NCBI GenBank assembly: GCA_035293945.1
Contig: DATGLV010000015.1
Location: 1-64,000, forward strand
Direction: 5' to 3'
DNA from: VAZQ01 sp035293945
Lineage (GTDB): Bacteria; Pseudomonadota; Alphaproteobacteria; Rhizobiales; Xanthobacteraceae
DNA length: 64,000 nt
Positions 52,160 to 60,818 of this stretch are shown here, piece after piece. Position 1 is the stretch's first letter. Each line of letters starts with the position of its first letter. A program made the translations under genes and the position numbers. Under the pieces are notes generated by a model. It worked only from the letters and a program-made list of their open reading frames with translations, searched no databases and was not told the DNA's origin.

Positions 52160-53419
52160 CTAGATTCGTGGGCTCACCGGAAACGCGAACGCGCCCGGAT
52201 GGCGGACGGCGACCGAGCGCGCCTCTGCGAGCGAATGGGCGCCAATCTGGCCAAGCGCAGCTTTCGTCTCTGCGATCAACAAATCGATCACGTGGGCGGG
52301 ACCCGCGGTGCCGAGCGCACCAAGGCCCCAGAGAAACGCCTTACCGGCGAAGGTCGACTGTGCGCCGAGCGCGGCAGCGCGCACGACGTCGGTGCCGCTG
52401 CGGATGCCGCTGTCCATGATGAGGGTGGCGCGGCTGCCAACCTCCGCCGCAATGGCCGGCAGCACGTCGATCGCCGGCGGCAGCGCCTCGATCTGGCGCC
52501 CGCCATGGTTGGAGACCCACACGCCGTCGATGCCTAAGGCAACCGCCTTGGCGGCGTCGGCCGGATGCAGGATGCCTTTCAGCATCAGCGGCTTCTTCCA
52601 GCGGTCGCGGAAGAAAGCGATCTCGTCCCAGGTAAAGCCGCCGCCAAGTTGGCCGCGCGTGAATTCGATGACCTGTTCGGTGCTCGCCCCCTCGCCCGCA
52701 TAGCGCTTGAGGTTCGGAAATTTGGGTCGGCCGTTGCGCATGAGCGCCATCAACCAGGACGGCTTAGCCAGCATATCAAGCATCATCGCCAAATCGGGGC
52801 GGAAGGGCCCGCGGCCAAGGCCGACCGCTGTCTCGCGTGGGCGCGTGGTGCGCACTGGGACATCGATTGTGAGCACCAGCACATGCGCGCCGGCCGCCTC
52901 CGCGCGGCGCACCAGATCAAGCCCGAGCGCGTGCTCGTTCCGGGCCATGCGGTAGAGCTGAAACCAGAATACGTCCGGCGCCAGGCGCGCCGCATCCTCG
53001 ATGGTCAAGCCGCCGACTGTTCCGAGGCAATAGGGTATCCGCGCGCGCTGGGCTGCTTGCGCCATTGCGGCGTCCGCGCCGCCCCAGCACAGCGCCGGAC
53101 CGCCCATCGGCGGGATGCCGATCGGAGCCGCATATGTGCGTCCGAACAATTCCACATCAATCGGCGGCAGCGACGGCATGACCCCATAGCGCGGCGCGAG
53201 CTCGACTGCGTCGAGCGCTGCCCAATTATGTGCAATCCCGACGTCGGCCCCTGCCCCGCCATCCATGTATTCGAAGACGAAATGCGGTACGTGGCGCCGC
53301 GCATAGGCCCGCATGTGCGCGATGGTTGGAAACCGGCGATGCAGGCCGCCGCTGGCCGGCCGGCTGGGCGGGGCGTTGGTCGCAGCACTGGACGCTTTGA
53401 TCGCGGTTCTATCGTCCAT
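52160..53419 (-). CDS. FMN-dependent alpha-hydroxy-acid oxidase/dehydrogenase
   Basis: 419 residues of the glycolate oxidase/lactate dehydrogenase (LldD-like) family. FEYMDGGAGADVGIAHNWAA, PIGIPPMGGPALCWGGADAA, and VSNHGGRQIEALPPAIDVLP with the catalytic His and Arg and the FMN loop are all present, followed by IMDSGIRSGTDVVRAAALGA. It oxidises a 2-hydroxy acid such as lactate or mandelate; the substrate loop (around residues 200-240) does not identify which. It starts 34 bp after thiL on the same strand. Confidence 0.92.
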   Translation of the reverse strand: MDDRTAIKASSAATNAPPSRPASGGLHRRFPTIAHMRAYARRHVPHFVFEYMDGGAGADVGIAHNWAALDAVELAPRYGVMPSLPPIDVELFGRTYAAPIGIPPMGGPALCWGGADAAMAQAAQRARIPYCLGTVGGLTIEDAARLAPDVFWFQLYRMARNEHALGLDLVRRAEAAGAHVLVLTIDVPVRTTRPRETAVGLGRGPFRPDLAMMLDMLAKPSWLMALMRNGRPKFPNLKRYAGEGASTEQVIEFTRGQLGGGFTWDEIAFFRDRWKKPLMLKGILHPADAAKAVALGIDGVWVSNHGGRQIEALPPAIDVLPAIAAEVGSRATLIMDSGIRSGTDVVRAAALGAQSTFAGKAFLWGLGALGTAGPAHVIDLLIAETKAALGQIGAHSLAEARSVAVRHPGAFAFPVSPRI

Positions 53420-53453
53420 CAGAAAACTCCTCCGCTTCCCGCGCTTGGGCGCA

Positions 53454-54461
53454 TCAAAAATGGCTGAAGGAGGTCCGCTTGAACAGCAGAGGCTTGCCGG
53501 TCGCGTCGAGAAATCGCACTTCCGGATCGCCGGCCGCGACGAGGCCGATCCCGGTGAGCGGCACGCCGGCGGCGGCCGCGGCCGCTTTCAGGCAATCGTA
53601 CGCAGGCGGTGAGACTGTCGCCACCACCTCGTAGTCGTCACCGCCGGTAAGCACGGTCTCGATCAGCGAAGCATCGGCCGCAACAGCTTGACCTGCTGCA
53701 TTCGAAAGCGGCACGCGCGCGACCTCGATCTCGGCCGCCACGCCGGAGGCTGCGCAGAGCTTGGCAAAATCACCGGCAAGCCCGTCCGAGACGTCCATGG
53801 CGGCGGACGCATGCTGCCGCAGCGCCTCGGCCAGCGCATTGCGTGGCTGCGGCACTTGATACCGGCGGATCAGGTGATCGCGCAGATGCGCATCGAGCCG
53901 CCAGCGCCGCGCGGTCTGTTCATCGCGCCGGACTTCGAGCCCCAGGGCCGCGTCACCGATCGTGCCCGTCACCACGATACGGTCACCCGCTCGTGCACCG
54001 CTGCGGCGAACCATGGTGCCGTGTGGCAAGAGCCCGAAGGCGGCGATCGAGATTGTGACCGGACCGGGCGTGCGGACGGTGTCGCCGCCGAGCAGCGGAC
54101 AACGAAAGTCGGTCGCATCCTGCCCGAGGCCCTGCGCGAAGGCGATAAGCCAATCCTCGCCGATGCCCGACGGCAGCGCGAGCGACAACAAAAAACCCGC
54201 CGGCGCGGCGCCTTTGGCGGCGAGATCGGAGAGGTTGACCCGCAGCGCCTTCTTGGCGATCAGCTCGGGCGGATCGTCTGCAAAAAAATGCACCCCACCC
54301 ACGACGGCGTCGGTCTTGAGCACCACGTCGGAGCCCGGCGGAGGCGTGAGCGTGGCGGCATCATCGATGAGGGCAAAAGCTCCGGGATCGCTTGCCAGCG
54401 GGCGAAAGAACCGGCCGATCAGGCGATCCTCTCCCGATGCGGCCCTTGCCTCGCGCGCCAT
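53454..54461 (-). CDS. thiL: Thiamine-monophosphate kinase
   Basis: 335 residues from ATG 54461 (MAREARAASGEDRLIGRFFR). GEDRLIGRFF, IDDAATLTPPPGSDVVLKTD, RVNLSDLAAKGAAPAGFLLS and AAMDVSDGLAGDFAKLC are the known ThiL nucleotide and metal loops. It makes thiamine diphosphate. The longer upstream open frame overlaps nusB and is rejected. It follows nusB with 16 bp between. Confidence 0.93.
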   Translation of the reverse strand: MAREARAASGEDRLIGRFFRPLASDPGAFALIDDAATLTPPPGSDVVLKTDAVVGGVHFFADDPPELIAKKALRVNLSDLAAKGAAPAGFLLSLALPSGIGEDWLIAFAQGLGQDATDFRCPLLGGDTVRTPGPVTISIAAFGLLPHGTMVRRSGARAGDRIVVTGTIGDAALGLEVRRDEQTARRWRLDAHLRDHLIRRYQVPQPRNALAEALRQHASAAMDVSDGLAGDFAKLCAASGVAAEIEVARVPLSNAAGQAVAADASLIETVLTGGDDYEVVATVSPPAYDCLKAAAAAAGVPLTGIGLVAAGDPEVRFLDATGKPLLFKRTSFSHF

Positions 54462-54477
54462 GACTTCAATCCTGGCC

Positions 54478-54969
54478 TTATCGCGCCGTGGCGAACTCTT
54501 CGGCGCGCAGTTTCCGGGCAATCTGATCGAGCACGGCATTGACCATACCGGTCTCCTCGCGATCGACGAACGCATTGGCCACGTCGACATATTCGGCGAC
54601 CACCGCACGTGCCGGCACATCGGAGCGATGACCAAGCTCGTAAGCGCCGGCGCGCAAGACGGCGCGCAGAATGGCTTCGATGCGCTTGAGCGGCCAGGTT
54701 GCCTCCAGCACGGCATCGATCAGCGGATCGAGCTCACGCTGCTCGCGCACGACGCCGTTGACGATCTCCCGGAAGAACGCGGCTGCGGCCGGCAGATATT
54801 GGTTGCCCTCGACCTCGCGGCCGATCCAGTGGCTCTCGAATTGGGCCATGATCTCGTTGCTGCCGGTGCCGGCGATGTCCATCTGGTACAACGCCTGGAC
54901 GGCGGCGAGGCGCGCCGCGCCACGTCGATTGGCCTTGCGCCCCTCCTTGGGTTGGGGAGCACGCGTCAT
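54478..54969 (-). CDS. nusB: Transcription antitermination factor NusB
   Basis: 163 residues. GAARLAAVQALYQMDIAGTG and VLRAGAYELGHRSDVPARAV then VAEYVDVANAFVDREETGMV mark the all-helical NusB fold that binds boxA RNA with NusE. Its start overlaps the ribH stop by 4 bases, so it belongs to the rib operon. Confidence 0.95.
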   Translation of the reverse strand: MTRAPQPKEGRKANRRGAARLAAVQALYQMDIAGTGSNEIMAQFESHWIGREVEGNQYLPAAAAFFREIVNGVVREQRELDPLIDAVLEATWPLKRIEAILRAVLRAGAYELGHRSDVPARAVVAEYVDVANAFVDREETGMVNAVLDQIARKLRAEEFATAR

Positions 54970-55469
54970 GATGCGCTCTCGCGGACGGCGAGCCGACGCT
55001 TGAGCCGCACCAGAGCAAGCGCTGCGCGGGCCGCGTCTCCGCCCTTATCGGCTTCTTCGGTGCGGGCGCGGAGCCAGGCCTGATCGCCGGTGTCGACGGT
55101 CAAGATGCCGTTGCCTATCGGCAGGCGGCGTGCGACCGAGAGGTCCATGATGGCGCGCGCCGATTGCTCGGAAACGATCTCGAAATGGATGGTGTCGCCG
55201 CGGATGACGCAGCCGAGCGCGACCACCCCCTCATAGGGATTGCCGGAGCGCTCGGCCGCATCGACCGCGATGGCGATCGCCGGCGCAACCTCGAGCGAGC
55301 CTGGGACGCTGATGCGATCGAAGGCGGTACCGGCGGCCTTGAGCGCGCGCGTGGCGCCCGCCAAAAGTGCATCGGCGATATCCTCATAAAAGCGCGCTTC
55401 CACCACGAGCATGCGCGCGCCGGCAAGGTCGGCAGTCTCTTCAGCGGCAGTTCTGCGCGGCTCGGCCAT
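54966..55469 (-). CDS. ribH: 6,7-dimethyl-8-ribityllumazine synthase
   Basis: 167 residues from ATG 55469 (MAEPRRTA; ATG 55487 is the other option). MLVVEARFYEDIADALLAGA, SVPGSLEVAPAIAIAV, VVALGCVIRGDTIHFEIVSE and NGILTVDTGDQAWLRA carry the substrate-binding residues, including the catalytic His in GDTIHFEIV. It makes the lumazine precursor that RibE converts to riboflavin. Confidence 0.95.
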   Translation of the reverse strand: MAEPRRTAAEETADLAGARMLVVEARFYEDIADALLAGATRALKAAGTAFDRISVPGSLEVAPAIAIAVDAAERSGNPYEGVVALGCVIRGDTIHFEIVSEQSARAIMDLSVARRLPIGNGILTVDTGDQAWLRARTEEADKGGDAARAALALVRLKRRLAVRESAS

Positions 55470-55535
55470 GAATTGTCGTCTCTCCACGAATTTGCGGGCT
55501 ATCTATCCCGAGCGAGCCGCGAAGCTCAACTGCCG

Positions 55536-56141
55536 CTAACGGGCTTCTGCCAGCCGCGCCGCATAGCGGGCCATTAGATCGACCTCGAGATTGACTGCGC
55601 TGCCAACATCCAGGGCGGCCAGCGTCGTGACCTTCAATGTGTGCGGGATGATCAGAACGGAAAAGGCGTCACCCGCGACATCATTGACGGTGAGCGAGAC
55701 CCCGTCGAGCGCGACCGAACCCTTCGATGCAATGAAGCGCGCGAGCGCATGCGGGGCTTGCAGCTCGAACCGCGTCATCTCGGGCATCTGTGCCCGCGCC
55801 GTCACGGTCGCGACCCCGTCGACATGGCCGGCGACCAAATGGCCGCCCAGCTCGTCGCCGATCCGCAGCGGTCGCTCGAGGTTGATCCGCGTGCCGACCT
55901 GCCAGCGGGAAGCGGTCGTGAGCCGCAGCGTCTCGGCCGCAGCATCGGCCAAAAACCACGCTCGGTTGCCTTCTTCTCCGCTCCCGACCACCGTGAGGCA
56001 TACGCCCGCGCAGGCGATCGAGGCGCCCTCGCCAAGCGAATCCACCCGGTAATGGCACGCAATCTTGAGCCGGCGCAGCCCTTCGGCGCGGTCGCTGACC
56101 GCGACAATCTCGCCCACATCGCTGACCAGGCCGGTGAACAT
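55536..56141 (-). CDS. ribE: Riboflavin synthase, alpha chain
   Basis: 201 residues. Opens MFTGLVSDVGEIVAV, and both lumazine-binding repeats are present: GASIACAGVCLTVVG and GSVALDGVSLTVNDVAGDAF. It dismutates two lumazine molecules to riboflavin. A 25-bp gap separates it from the alpha/beta hydrolase upstream, which interrupts the usual ribD-ribE adjacency. Confidence 0.95.
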   Translation of the reverse strand: MFTGLVSDVGEIVAVSDRAEGLRRLKIACHYRVDSLGEGASIACAGVCLTVVGSGEEGNRAWFLADAAAETLRLTTASRWQVGTRINLERPLRIGDELGGHLVAGHVDGVATVTARAQMPEMTRFELQAPHALARFIASKGSVALDGVSLTVNDVAGDAFSVLIIPHTLKVTTLAALDVGSAVNLEVDLMARYAARLAEAR

Positions 56142-56167
56142 GCTGCCCTCGAATTGCTTGCTGGCAC

Positions 56168-56956
56168 TCAGAGTGACGGCATTAACCCGCGGCCGCGCAG
56201 AAAGTCGATCACCAGGCGATCGAATCCGGCCGGATCCTCGATGCAGCAGGCATGCCCGGTGCCGGGGAGAATTTTGTGCACGGCGCCCGGGACGAGGCCC
56301 GCAGTCCTTTGTCCCGCCGGCAGTGAGTGGTCGAGCTCGCCATTGATCACCAGGGTCGGAACCTGCATGGCCGGCAGCCGTGCGGTCGTGTCAGTGTGGT
56401 TGCCGGCCATGAACACCTGGGCGATGGCTTCGCCGGAAAGCCGCGGCTGCCGCTCGACGAATTGATTGAGGAGATGCTGCCCGAGCGGCGAGGCGGCAAA
56501 TTGCGGCGACACCAGATCGCGCAGGTGGCGGATATGATAGTCGGAAAGGCTGCTTCGATAGCCCTCGATGCGCTTCGGGTAGCGGTCGCTCGAGCCGCTG
56601 TTGCCGCCGACCAGGATGAGGGCGTCGAACCGGTCGGGATGATCAAGGCCGAGCAGGATGGCAATGCTCGAGCCGACGCTGCAGCCGCCGCAGATGGCAC
56701 GCGCAGCCCCCAAATCGTCCATCACGCCAATGACGTCGTTGCACATGTCCTTGAGCCCATAAGGCGTCGTCACCTTGGCGGAGCGGCCGTAGCCGCGGAT
56801 GTCGATCCCGATGACCTTGAACCAGGTCGAGAAATGCGCGGCCTGGTACATCCACAGATCATGGTCGAACGGGTTGGCGTGAACGAGGACCAGCGCCGGT
56901 CCCTCGCCCGTCACCTCGTACCAGATGTCGACGCCATTGGCGCGGCTTAACGGCAT
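56168..56956 (-). CDS. Alpha/beta hydrolase inserted between ribD and ribE
   Basis: 262 residues from ATG 56956 (MPLSRANGVDIWYEVTGEGP). The oxyanion region LVLVHANPFDHDLW, nucleophile elbow GGCSVGSSIAILLG (serine), and C-terminal TLVINGELDHSLPAG and GTGHACCIEDP (aspartate and histidine) complete the triad. The open frame runs further upstream into ribD and is rejected. Substrate unknown; esterase or enol-lactonase-like activity is possible. Confidence 0.88.
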   Translation of the reverse strand: MPLSRANGVDIWYEVTGEGPALVLVHANPFDHDLWMYQAAHFSTWFKVIGIDIRGYGRSAKVTTPYGLKDMCNDVIGVMDDLGAARAICGGCSVGSSIAILLGLDHPDRFDALILVGGNSGSSDRYPKRIEGYRSSLSDYHIRHLRDLVSPQFAASPLGQHLLNQFVERQPRLSGEAIAQVFMAGNHTDTTARLPAMQVPTLVINGELDHSLPAGQRTAGLVPGAVHKILPGTGHACCIEDPAGFDRLVIDFLRGRGLMPSL

Positions 56957-56972
56957 TATCCTGTCCGTTCCC

Positions 56973-58088
56973 TCACCCTCGGGCGAGATGTTCGATTGTA
57001 TCCTCACCAACGCTTTCGGTGCGGACCACATGCAGCCGCGGTGATTGGGTGAGTGCCGCGAGGGGCAAGCCTTCGAGCGCATCGATGCCGTCGCCGCCGA
57101 TGCCTTTGGGCGAGCGGAGCAGGACCGCTTCATCGACCAGGTCGGCCTTGAGCAGCGCCGCCGCAAGGATTGGGCCCGCTTCGATCATGAGACGCGTGAT
57201 GCCACGCGCGGCGAGCAAGGCCAGCACCGCCGCAAGATCGAGGCCGTCATCGGATTGCGCAGCGACTAGGACCTCAGCGCCGGCGTCGCGCAGAGCCTTG
57301 GCGCGGTCGGCTTCGGCGCGCTCGCCGGCGATGACCCAGAGCGGTATCTCCCGCGCTGTCGCCACGAGCTGGCTGCCGGGCTTAAGACGCAGATTGCTGT
57401 CGAGCACGACCCGAACCGGAGAGCGATGCGCCATGCCGGGCAGCCGGCAGGTCAAGAGCGGATCATCCGCGAGTGCAGTGCCTATGCCGGTCAGGACGGC
57501 ATCGTTCGTCGCGCGCATGCGATGCACGCGTGCGCGCGCGGGCTCACCGGTGATTGCGACCGGGCGCCGACCGGCAAGTCCCGACTTGCCGTCCGCGGAC
57601 ACTGCGAGCTTGAGGGTGACGTGCGGACGGCCAACGCACATCCGGCTGATGTGTCCCGCATGGGCTTGCCGCGCGGCGTCTGCACCGGTTCCGACGTCGA
57701 CCGCGATGCCGGCTGCGCGCAGGCGCTCGTGCCCGGCGCCCGCCACCTGCGGGTTGGGGTCTTGCAGCGCCGATACGACCCGTGCGATGCCGGCCGCGAT
57801 GATGGCGTCCGCGCAGGGCGGCGTGCGCCCGTGATGGGAGCAGGGCTCAAGCGTCACATAGAGCGTCGCGCCGCGGGCGAGAGCACCGGCCCGGCTGAGT
57901 GCTTGGGTCTCGGCGTGCGGCCGTCCGCCGGCCTGAGTCCAACCGCGTCCGACGATGATCGGGTCAGCTTCTTCGCGGACCACCACGGCACCGACCGCGG
58001 GATTGGGCCAGGTGCGCCCGAGCCCGCGCCGGCCCAGCGTCAAGGCAAGCTCCATGAATTGAGAATCAGTCGTGTTAGCGGGATTCAT
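56973..58088 (-). CDS. ribD: Bifunctional riboflavin deaminase-reductase
   Basis: 371 residues. The N-terminal deaminase has GGRPHAETQALSRAG and the zinc ligands PCSHHGRTPPCADAIIAAGI. The C-terminal reductase (from about residue 155) has PHVTLKLAVSADGKSGLAGR and MIEAGPILAAALLKADLVDE. It turns the GTP-derived pyrimidine into the ribityl precursor. Its start overlaps the nrdR stop by 4 bases. Confidence 0.95.
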   Translation of the reverse strand: MNPANTTDSQFMELALTLGRRGLGRTWPNPAVGAVVVREEADPIIVGRGWTQAGGRPHAETQALSRAGALARGATLYVTLEPCSHHGRTPPCADAIIAAGIARVVSALQDPNPQVAGAGHERLRAAGIAVDVGTGADAARQAHAGHISRMCVGRPHVTLKLAVSADGKSGLAGRRPVAITGEPARARVHRMRATNDAVLTGIGTALADDPLLTCRLPGMAHRSPVRVVLDSNLRLKPGSQLVATAREIPLWVIAGERAEADRAKALRDAGAEVLVAAQSDDGLDLAAVLALLAARGITRLMIEAGPILAAALLKADLVDEAVLLRSPKGIGGDGIDALEGLPLAALTQSPRLHVVRTESVGEDTIEHLARG

Positions 58089-58570
58089 TTCCGCACGGCG
58101 GCGGGCGGCTTTCCATCCTCTTCGCCGGACAATTCTCCGAGCACCGCCTCGAAATCCTTGGCTTCGCGGAAATTCCGGTAGACCGAGGCAAAGCGTACAT
58201 AGGCGACATCGTCGAGGGCGCGCAGATGCTCCATCACCATCTCGCCGATCGTCTCGGACGTGATCTCGCTTTCGCCTTGGCTCTCGAGCTCGCGCACGAT
58301 CCGGGAGACCGCCTCATCGATGCGCTCGGGCGCCACCGGGCGTTTGCGCAGCGCGATTTGCACCGAGCGCAGAAGCTTATCGCGGTCGAAGGGCGCGCGC
58401 CGGCCGTTGCGCTTGATCACCACAAGCTCGCGCAGCTGCACCCGCTCGAAGGTGGTAAAACGAAAATTGCAAGCGAGGCAGACCCGGCGGCGCCGTATGA
58501 CTGAGGAATCCTCAGTCGGCCGCGAATCCTTGACCTGGGTATCAAGGCTTGCGCAGTTCGGGCAGCGCAT
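58085..58570 (-). CDS. nrdR: Transcriptional repressor NrdR
   Basis: 161 residues. Zinc ribbon MRCPNCASLDTQVKDSRPTE ... RRVCLACNFRFTTFERVQLR, then the ATP-cone (VVIKRNGRRAPFDRDKLLRS then VQIALRKRPV). It senses ATP/dATP and represses ribonucleotide reductase genes at NrdR boxes. It lies 10 bp after glyA. Confidence 0.96.
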   Translation of the reverse strand: MRCPNCASLDTQVKDSRPTEDSSVIRRRRVCLACNFRFTTFERVQLRELVVIKRNGRRAPFDRDKLLRSVQIALRKRPVAPERIDEAVSRIVRELESQGESEITSETIGEMVMEHLRALDDVAYVRFASVYRNFREAKDFEAVLGELSGEEDGKPPAAVRK

Positions 58571-58580
58571 GTTGTCGGAC

Positions 58581-59891
58581 CTAGTTTTGATAGATCGGGA
58601 ATCGGTGCAGCAGCGCCCGCGCGCGCTCCCGCACCGCGGCTTCGACCAGTGAATCTTCTTCCACGCCTTTTTGCGCCAGCACGCCCAAGAGCTCGGCGAT
58701 CATGTCGCCGACCTGACGAAACTCGGCGATGCCGAAGCCCCGCGTTGTGCCGGCCGGGGTGCCGAGCCTGATCCCGGAGGTCACGGTCGGCTTCTCAGGA
58801 TCGAACGGGATGCCGTTCTTGTTGCAGGTGATGGAGGCACGCCCCAGCGCGGCCTCGGCGACCTTGCCGGTGAGCCGCTTGGGGCGAAGGTCGACAAGCA
58901 TCAGATGCGTGTCGGTGCCGCCGGAGACCAGATCGAAGCCGGCCGACTTGACCGATTCTGCCAGCGCCTTGGCATTCTCAACGATGTTCTTTGCATAGAG
59001 CCTAAAAGAAGGCGCCAAGGCTTCGCCGAAGGCGACCGCCTTGGCGGCAATGACATGCATCAGCGGACCGCCTTGCAGGCCCGGAAACACGGCGGAATTG
59101 ATCTTCTTGGCCAGCTCCTCGCTATCGGTGAGGATGAACCCGCCGCGCGGGCCCCGCAGCGTCTTGTGCGTGGTCGAGGTGACGATGTGAGCGTGCGGGA
59201 AGGGACTCGGATGTGCGCCGCCAGCGACCAAGCCGGCAAAATGCGCCATGTCGACCATCAGGAACGCACCCACCTCGTCCGCAATCTCGCGGAAGCGGCG
59301 GAAATCGATGATGCGCGGATAGGCCGAGCCGCCAGTCACGATCACCTTGGGCCTATGCTCTTGGGCGAGCTTCCGCACCTGATCGTAGTCGATGCGGTGA
59401 TCGTCAGGGCGCACCCCATAGGGCACCACCCGAAACCATTTGCCCGACATGTTCACTGGCGAGCCGTGGGTGAGATGGCCGCCGGCCGCCAGGCTCAGGC
59501 CCATGAAGATGTCGCCCGGCTGCATCATGGCCATGAAGGCCGCCACATTGGCGGAGGCGCCGGAATGCGCCTGGACGTTTGCGAAACGACATCCAAAAAG
59601 CTTCGTAACCCGCTCGATAGCCAGGGTTTCGGCCATGTCGACGAACTGGCAGCCACCGTAATAGCGCCGGCCCGGCAGGCCTTCCGCATACTTGTTGGTG
59701 AGCACCGAACCCTGGGCCTCGAGGACGGCGCGGCTGACGTAATTCTCCGAGGCGATCAGCTCGATGTCGTCGCGCTGGCGGGTAAGCTCGAGCGCGATCA
59801 CTTCGGCAAGCTGCGGATCGGTCTTGGCGAGAGGCGTCGAGAACAACGCGTTTTCCCGGGTCCTGGCTGCGGTTTGTTCGCCGGCTGACAT
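58581..59891 (-). CDS. glyA: Serine hydroxymethyltransferase
   Basis: 436 residues. PLP-binding Lys243 sits in TSTTHKTLRGPRGG, and ELIASENYVSRAVLEAQGSV, KYAEGLPGRRYYGGCQFVD and VDMAHFAGLVAGGAHPSPFP are hallmarks. It converts serine to glycine and supplies one-carbon units. First gene of the glyA-nrdR-ribD-...-thiL minus-strand run. Confidence 0.97.
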   Translation of the reverse strand: MSAGEQTAARTRENALFSTPLAKTDPQLAEVIALELTRQRDDIELIASENYVSRAVLEAQGSVLTNKYAEGLPGRRYYGGCQFVDMAETLAIERVTKLFGCRFANVQAHSGASANVAAFMAMMQPGDIFMGLSLAAGGHLTHGSPVNMSGKWFRVVPYGVRPDDHRIDYDQVRKLAQEHRPKVIVTGGSAYPRIIDFRRFREIADEVGAFLMVDMAHFAGLVAGGAHPSPFPHAHIVTSTTHKTLRGPRGGFILTDSEELAKKINSAVFPGLQGGPLMHVIAAKAVAFGEALAPSFRLYAKNIVENAKALAESVKSAGFDLVSGGTDTHLMLVDLRPKRLTGKVAEAALGRASITCNKNGIPFDPEKPTVTSGIRLGTPAGTTRGFGIAEFRQVGDMIAELLGVLAQKGVEEDSLVEAAVRERARALLHRFPIYQN

Positions 59892-60033
59892 CTAGCCTTG
59901 ATCTCACGGATTGTGCTGCCGCGCCCGAAGCGATGCGATGTGGTGGTACGGCGCGGAATGAGAGGCCGATAGCATATCGCCTTGGGACCGCCAAGCCTTG
60001 GAGTGCTGCAGCCATTGGCCGCAATATGTGGGG

Positions 60034-60229
60034 TCAGGGCGCGGCTTTGAGGCGGGCCTTGAGCTTTTGCAGCGCGAGCCGCTGCAGGTCGGCTTGAGCG
60101 GCGCGGGCCGGTCCGAGCACCGTCACTTCGATCCCGGTCGTCGCATCGATCGCCACGACCTTGACCGAGCTGCCGATGGGCGTGAACTCGAAGTAGACAT
60201 CCCCCCGCCGGCCCTTTCTCTGCAGGCAT
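60034..60229 (-). pseudogene. DUF6898-like small protein gene with a one-base homopolymer insertion
   Basis: ATG 60229 overlaps the upstream cupin stop (TGATG). The frame MPAEKGPAGG breaks in a run of six G (plus-strand C 60201-60206). If one G is removed, it continues DVYFEFTPIGSSVKVVAIDA then TTGIEVTVLGPARAAQADLQ and RLALQKLKARLKAAP and stops at 60034, a 64-residue DUF6898-like protein. With six G it runs out of frame. The conserved downstream frame argues for a recent event, a sequencing error or phase variation rather than old decay. Confidence 0.68.
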
Positions 60230-60810
60230 CAGGTCACCGCAAAGGGCACCTGCGTCGGGCCAAACCGCTCGACCACGGTATTGGCCTTGGGATCATAGCC
60301 GCGCTGCAGGATCGTGCCTTCGCCGAGACGCTGGCTGCGCACAATTATCGCAACAGACCGCGTGGGGCCGCCCTGCTCCGCATGAATGTCGTGCGGCGCC
60401 ACCAGATCGACTTTGCCCTGGGTTCCGGTCGTGACGGAAGCGAGCCTCACCTCGGCAAAGCCCGGCCGGCTGCCGTCATCGACGCGCTCGTAGCGTTCAA
60501 GTCGCTCTGTGCCGTCGAGCACGCCATAGAGCACCCACGCATCCGCATGGTCGTGCACGCCGCCGACGCGCCCGGGCGTCCGCACCACGGCGTTGATCGC
60601 GAAATGGTGTTGCGGGTCAACATAGAGGAGCAGGTTCTTGTAACCTTCGGTGGAAGGCCAGTTGGCTGAATGAGCCTTGAGCGTCGGCTCCATCAGCAGG
60701 CGTTCCAACAATGGCCTGGCCTGTTCCATTCGCCGCTGGTCGTCGCTCTCCGCCTGCCAGATGGCGCCCAGCTCGGCGATGAAATTCTCAAGTACCGGCA
60801 GTGCACCCAT
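60229..60810 (-). CDS. Cupin-type dioxygenase-like protein
   Basis: 193 residues. The cupin core has GGVHDHADAWVLYGVLDGTE with His ligands, then VAPHDIHAEQGGPTRSVAII with the second motif, similar to cysteine-dioxygenase-like and other small thiol dioxygenases. It is next to a TauD-type oxygenase and may act in the same pathway. Its stop overlaps the following small gene. Confidence 0.78.
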   Translation of the reverse strand: MGALPVLENFIAELGAIWQAESDDQRRMEQARPLLERLLMEPTLKAHSANWPSTEGYKNLLLYVDPQHHFAINAVVRTPGRVGGVHDHADAWVLYGVLDGTERLERYERVDDGSRPGFAEVRLASVTTGTQGKVDLVAPHDIHAEQGGPTRSVAIIVRSQRLGEGTILQRGYDPKANTVVERFGPTQVPFAVT

Positions 60811-60818
60811 CGCGGCTC

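Noticed and set aside
55500..58600. FMN riboswitch for the rib genes
   Set aside because: No FMN-aptamer-like conserved blocks seen before ribD or ribE; the genes are packed with overlaps, leaving no leader.
58671..59888. 405-residue open frame on plus strand
   Set aside because: Antisense to glyA, which is complete.
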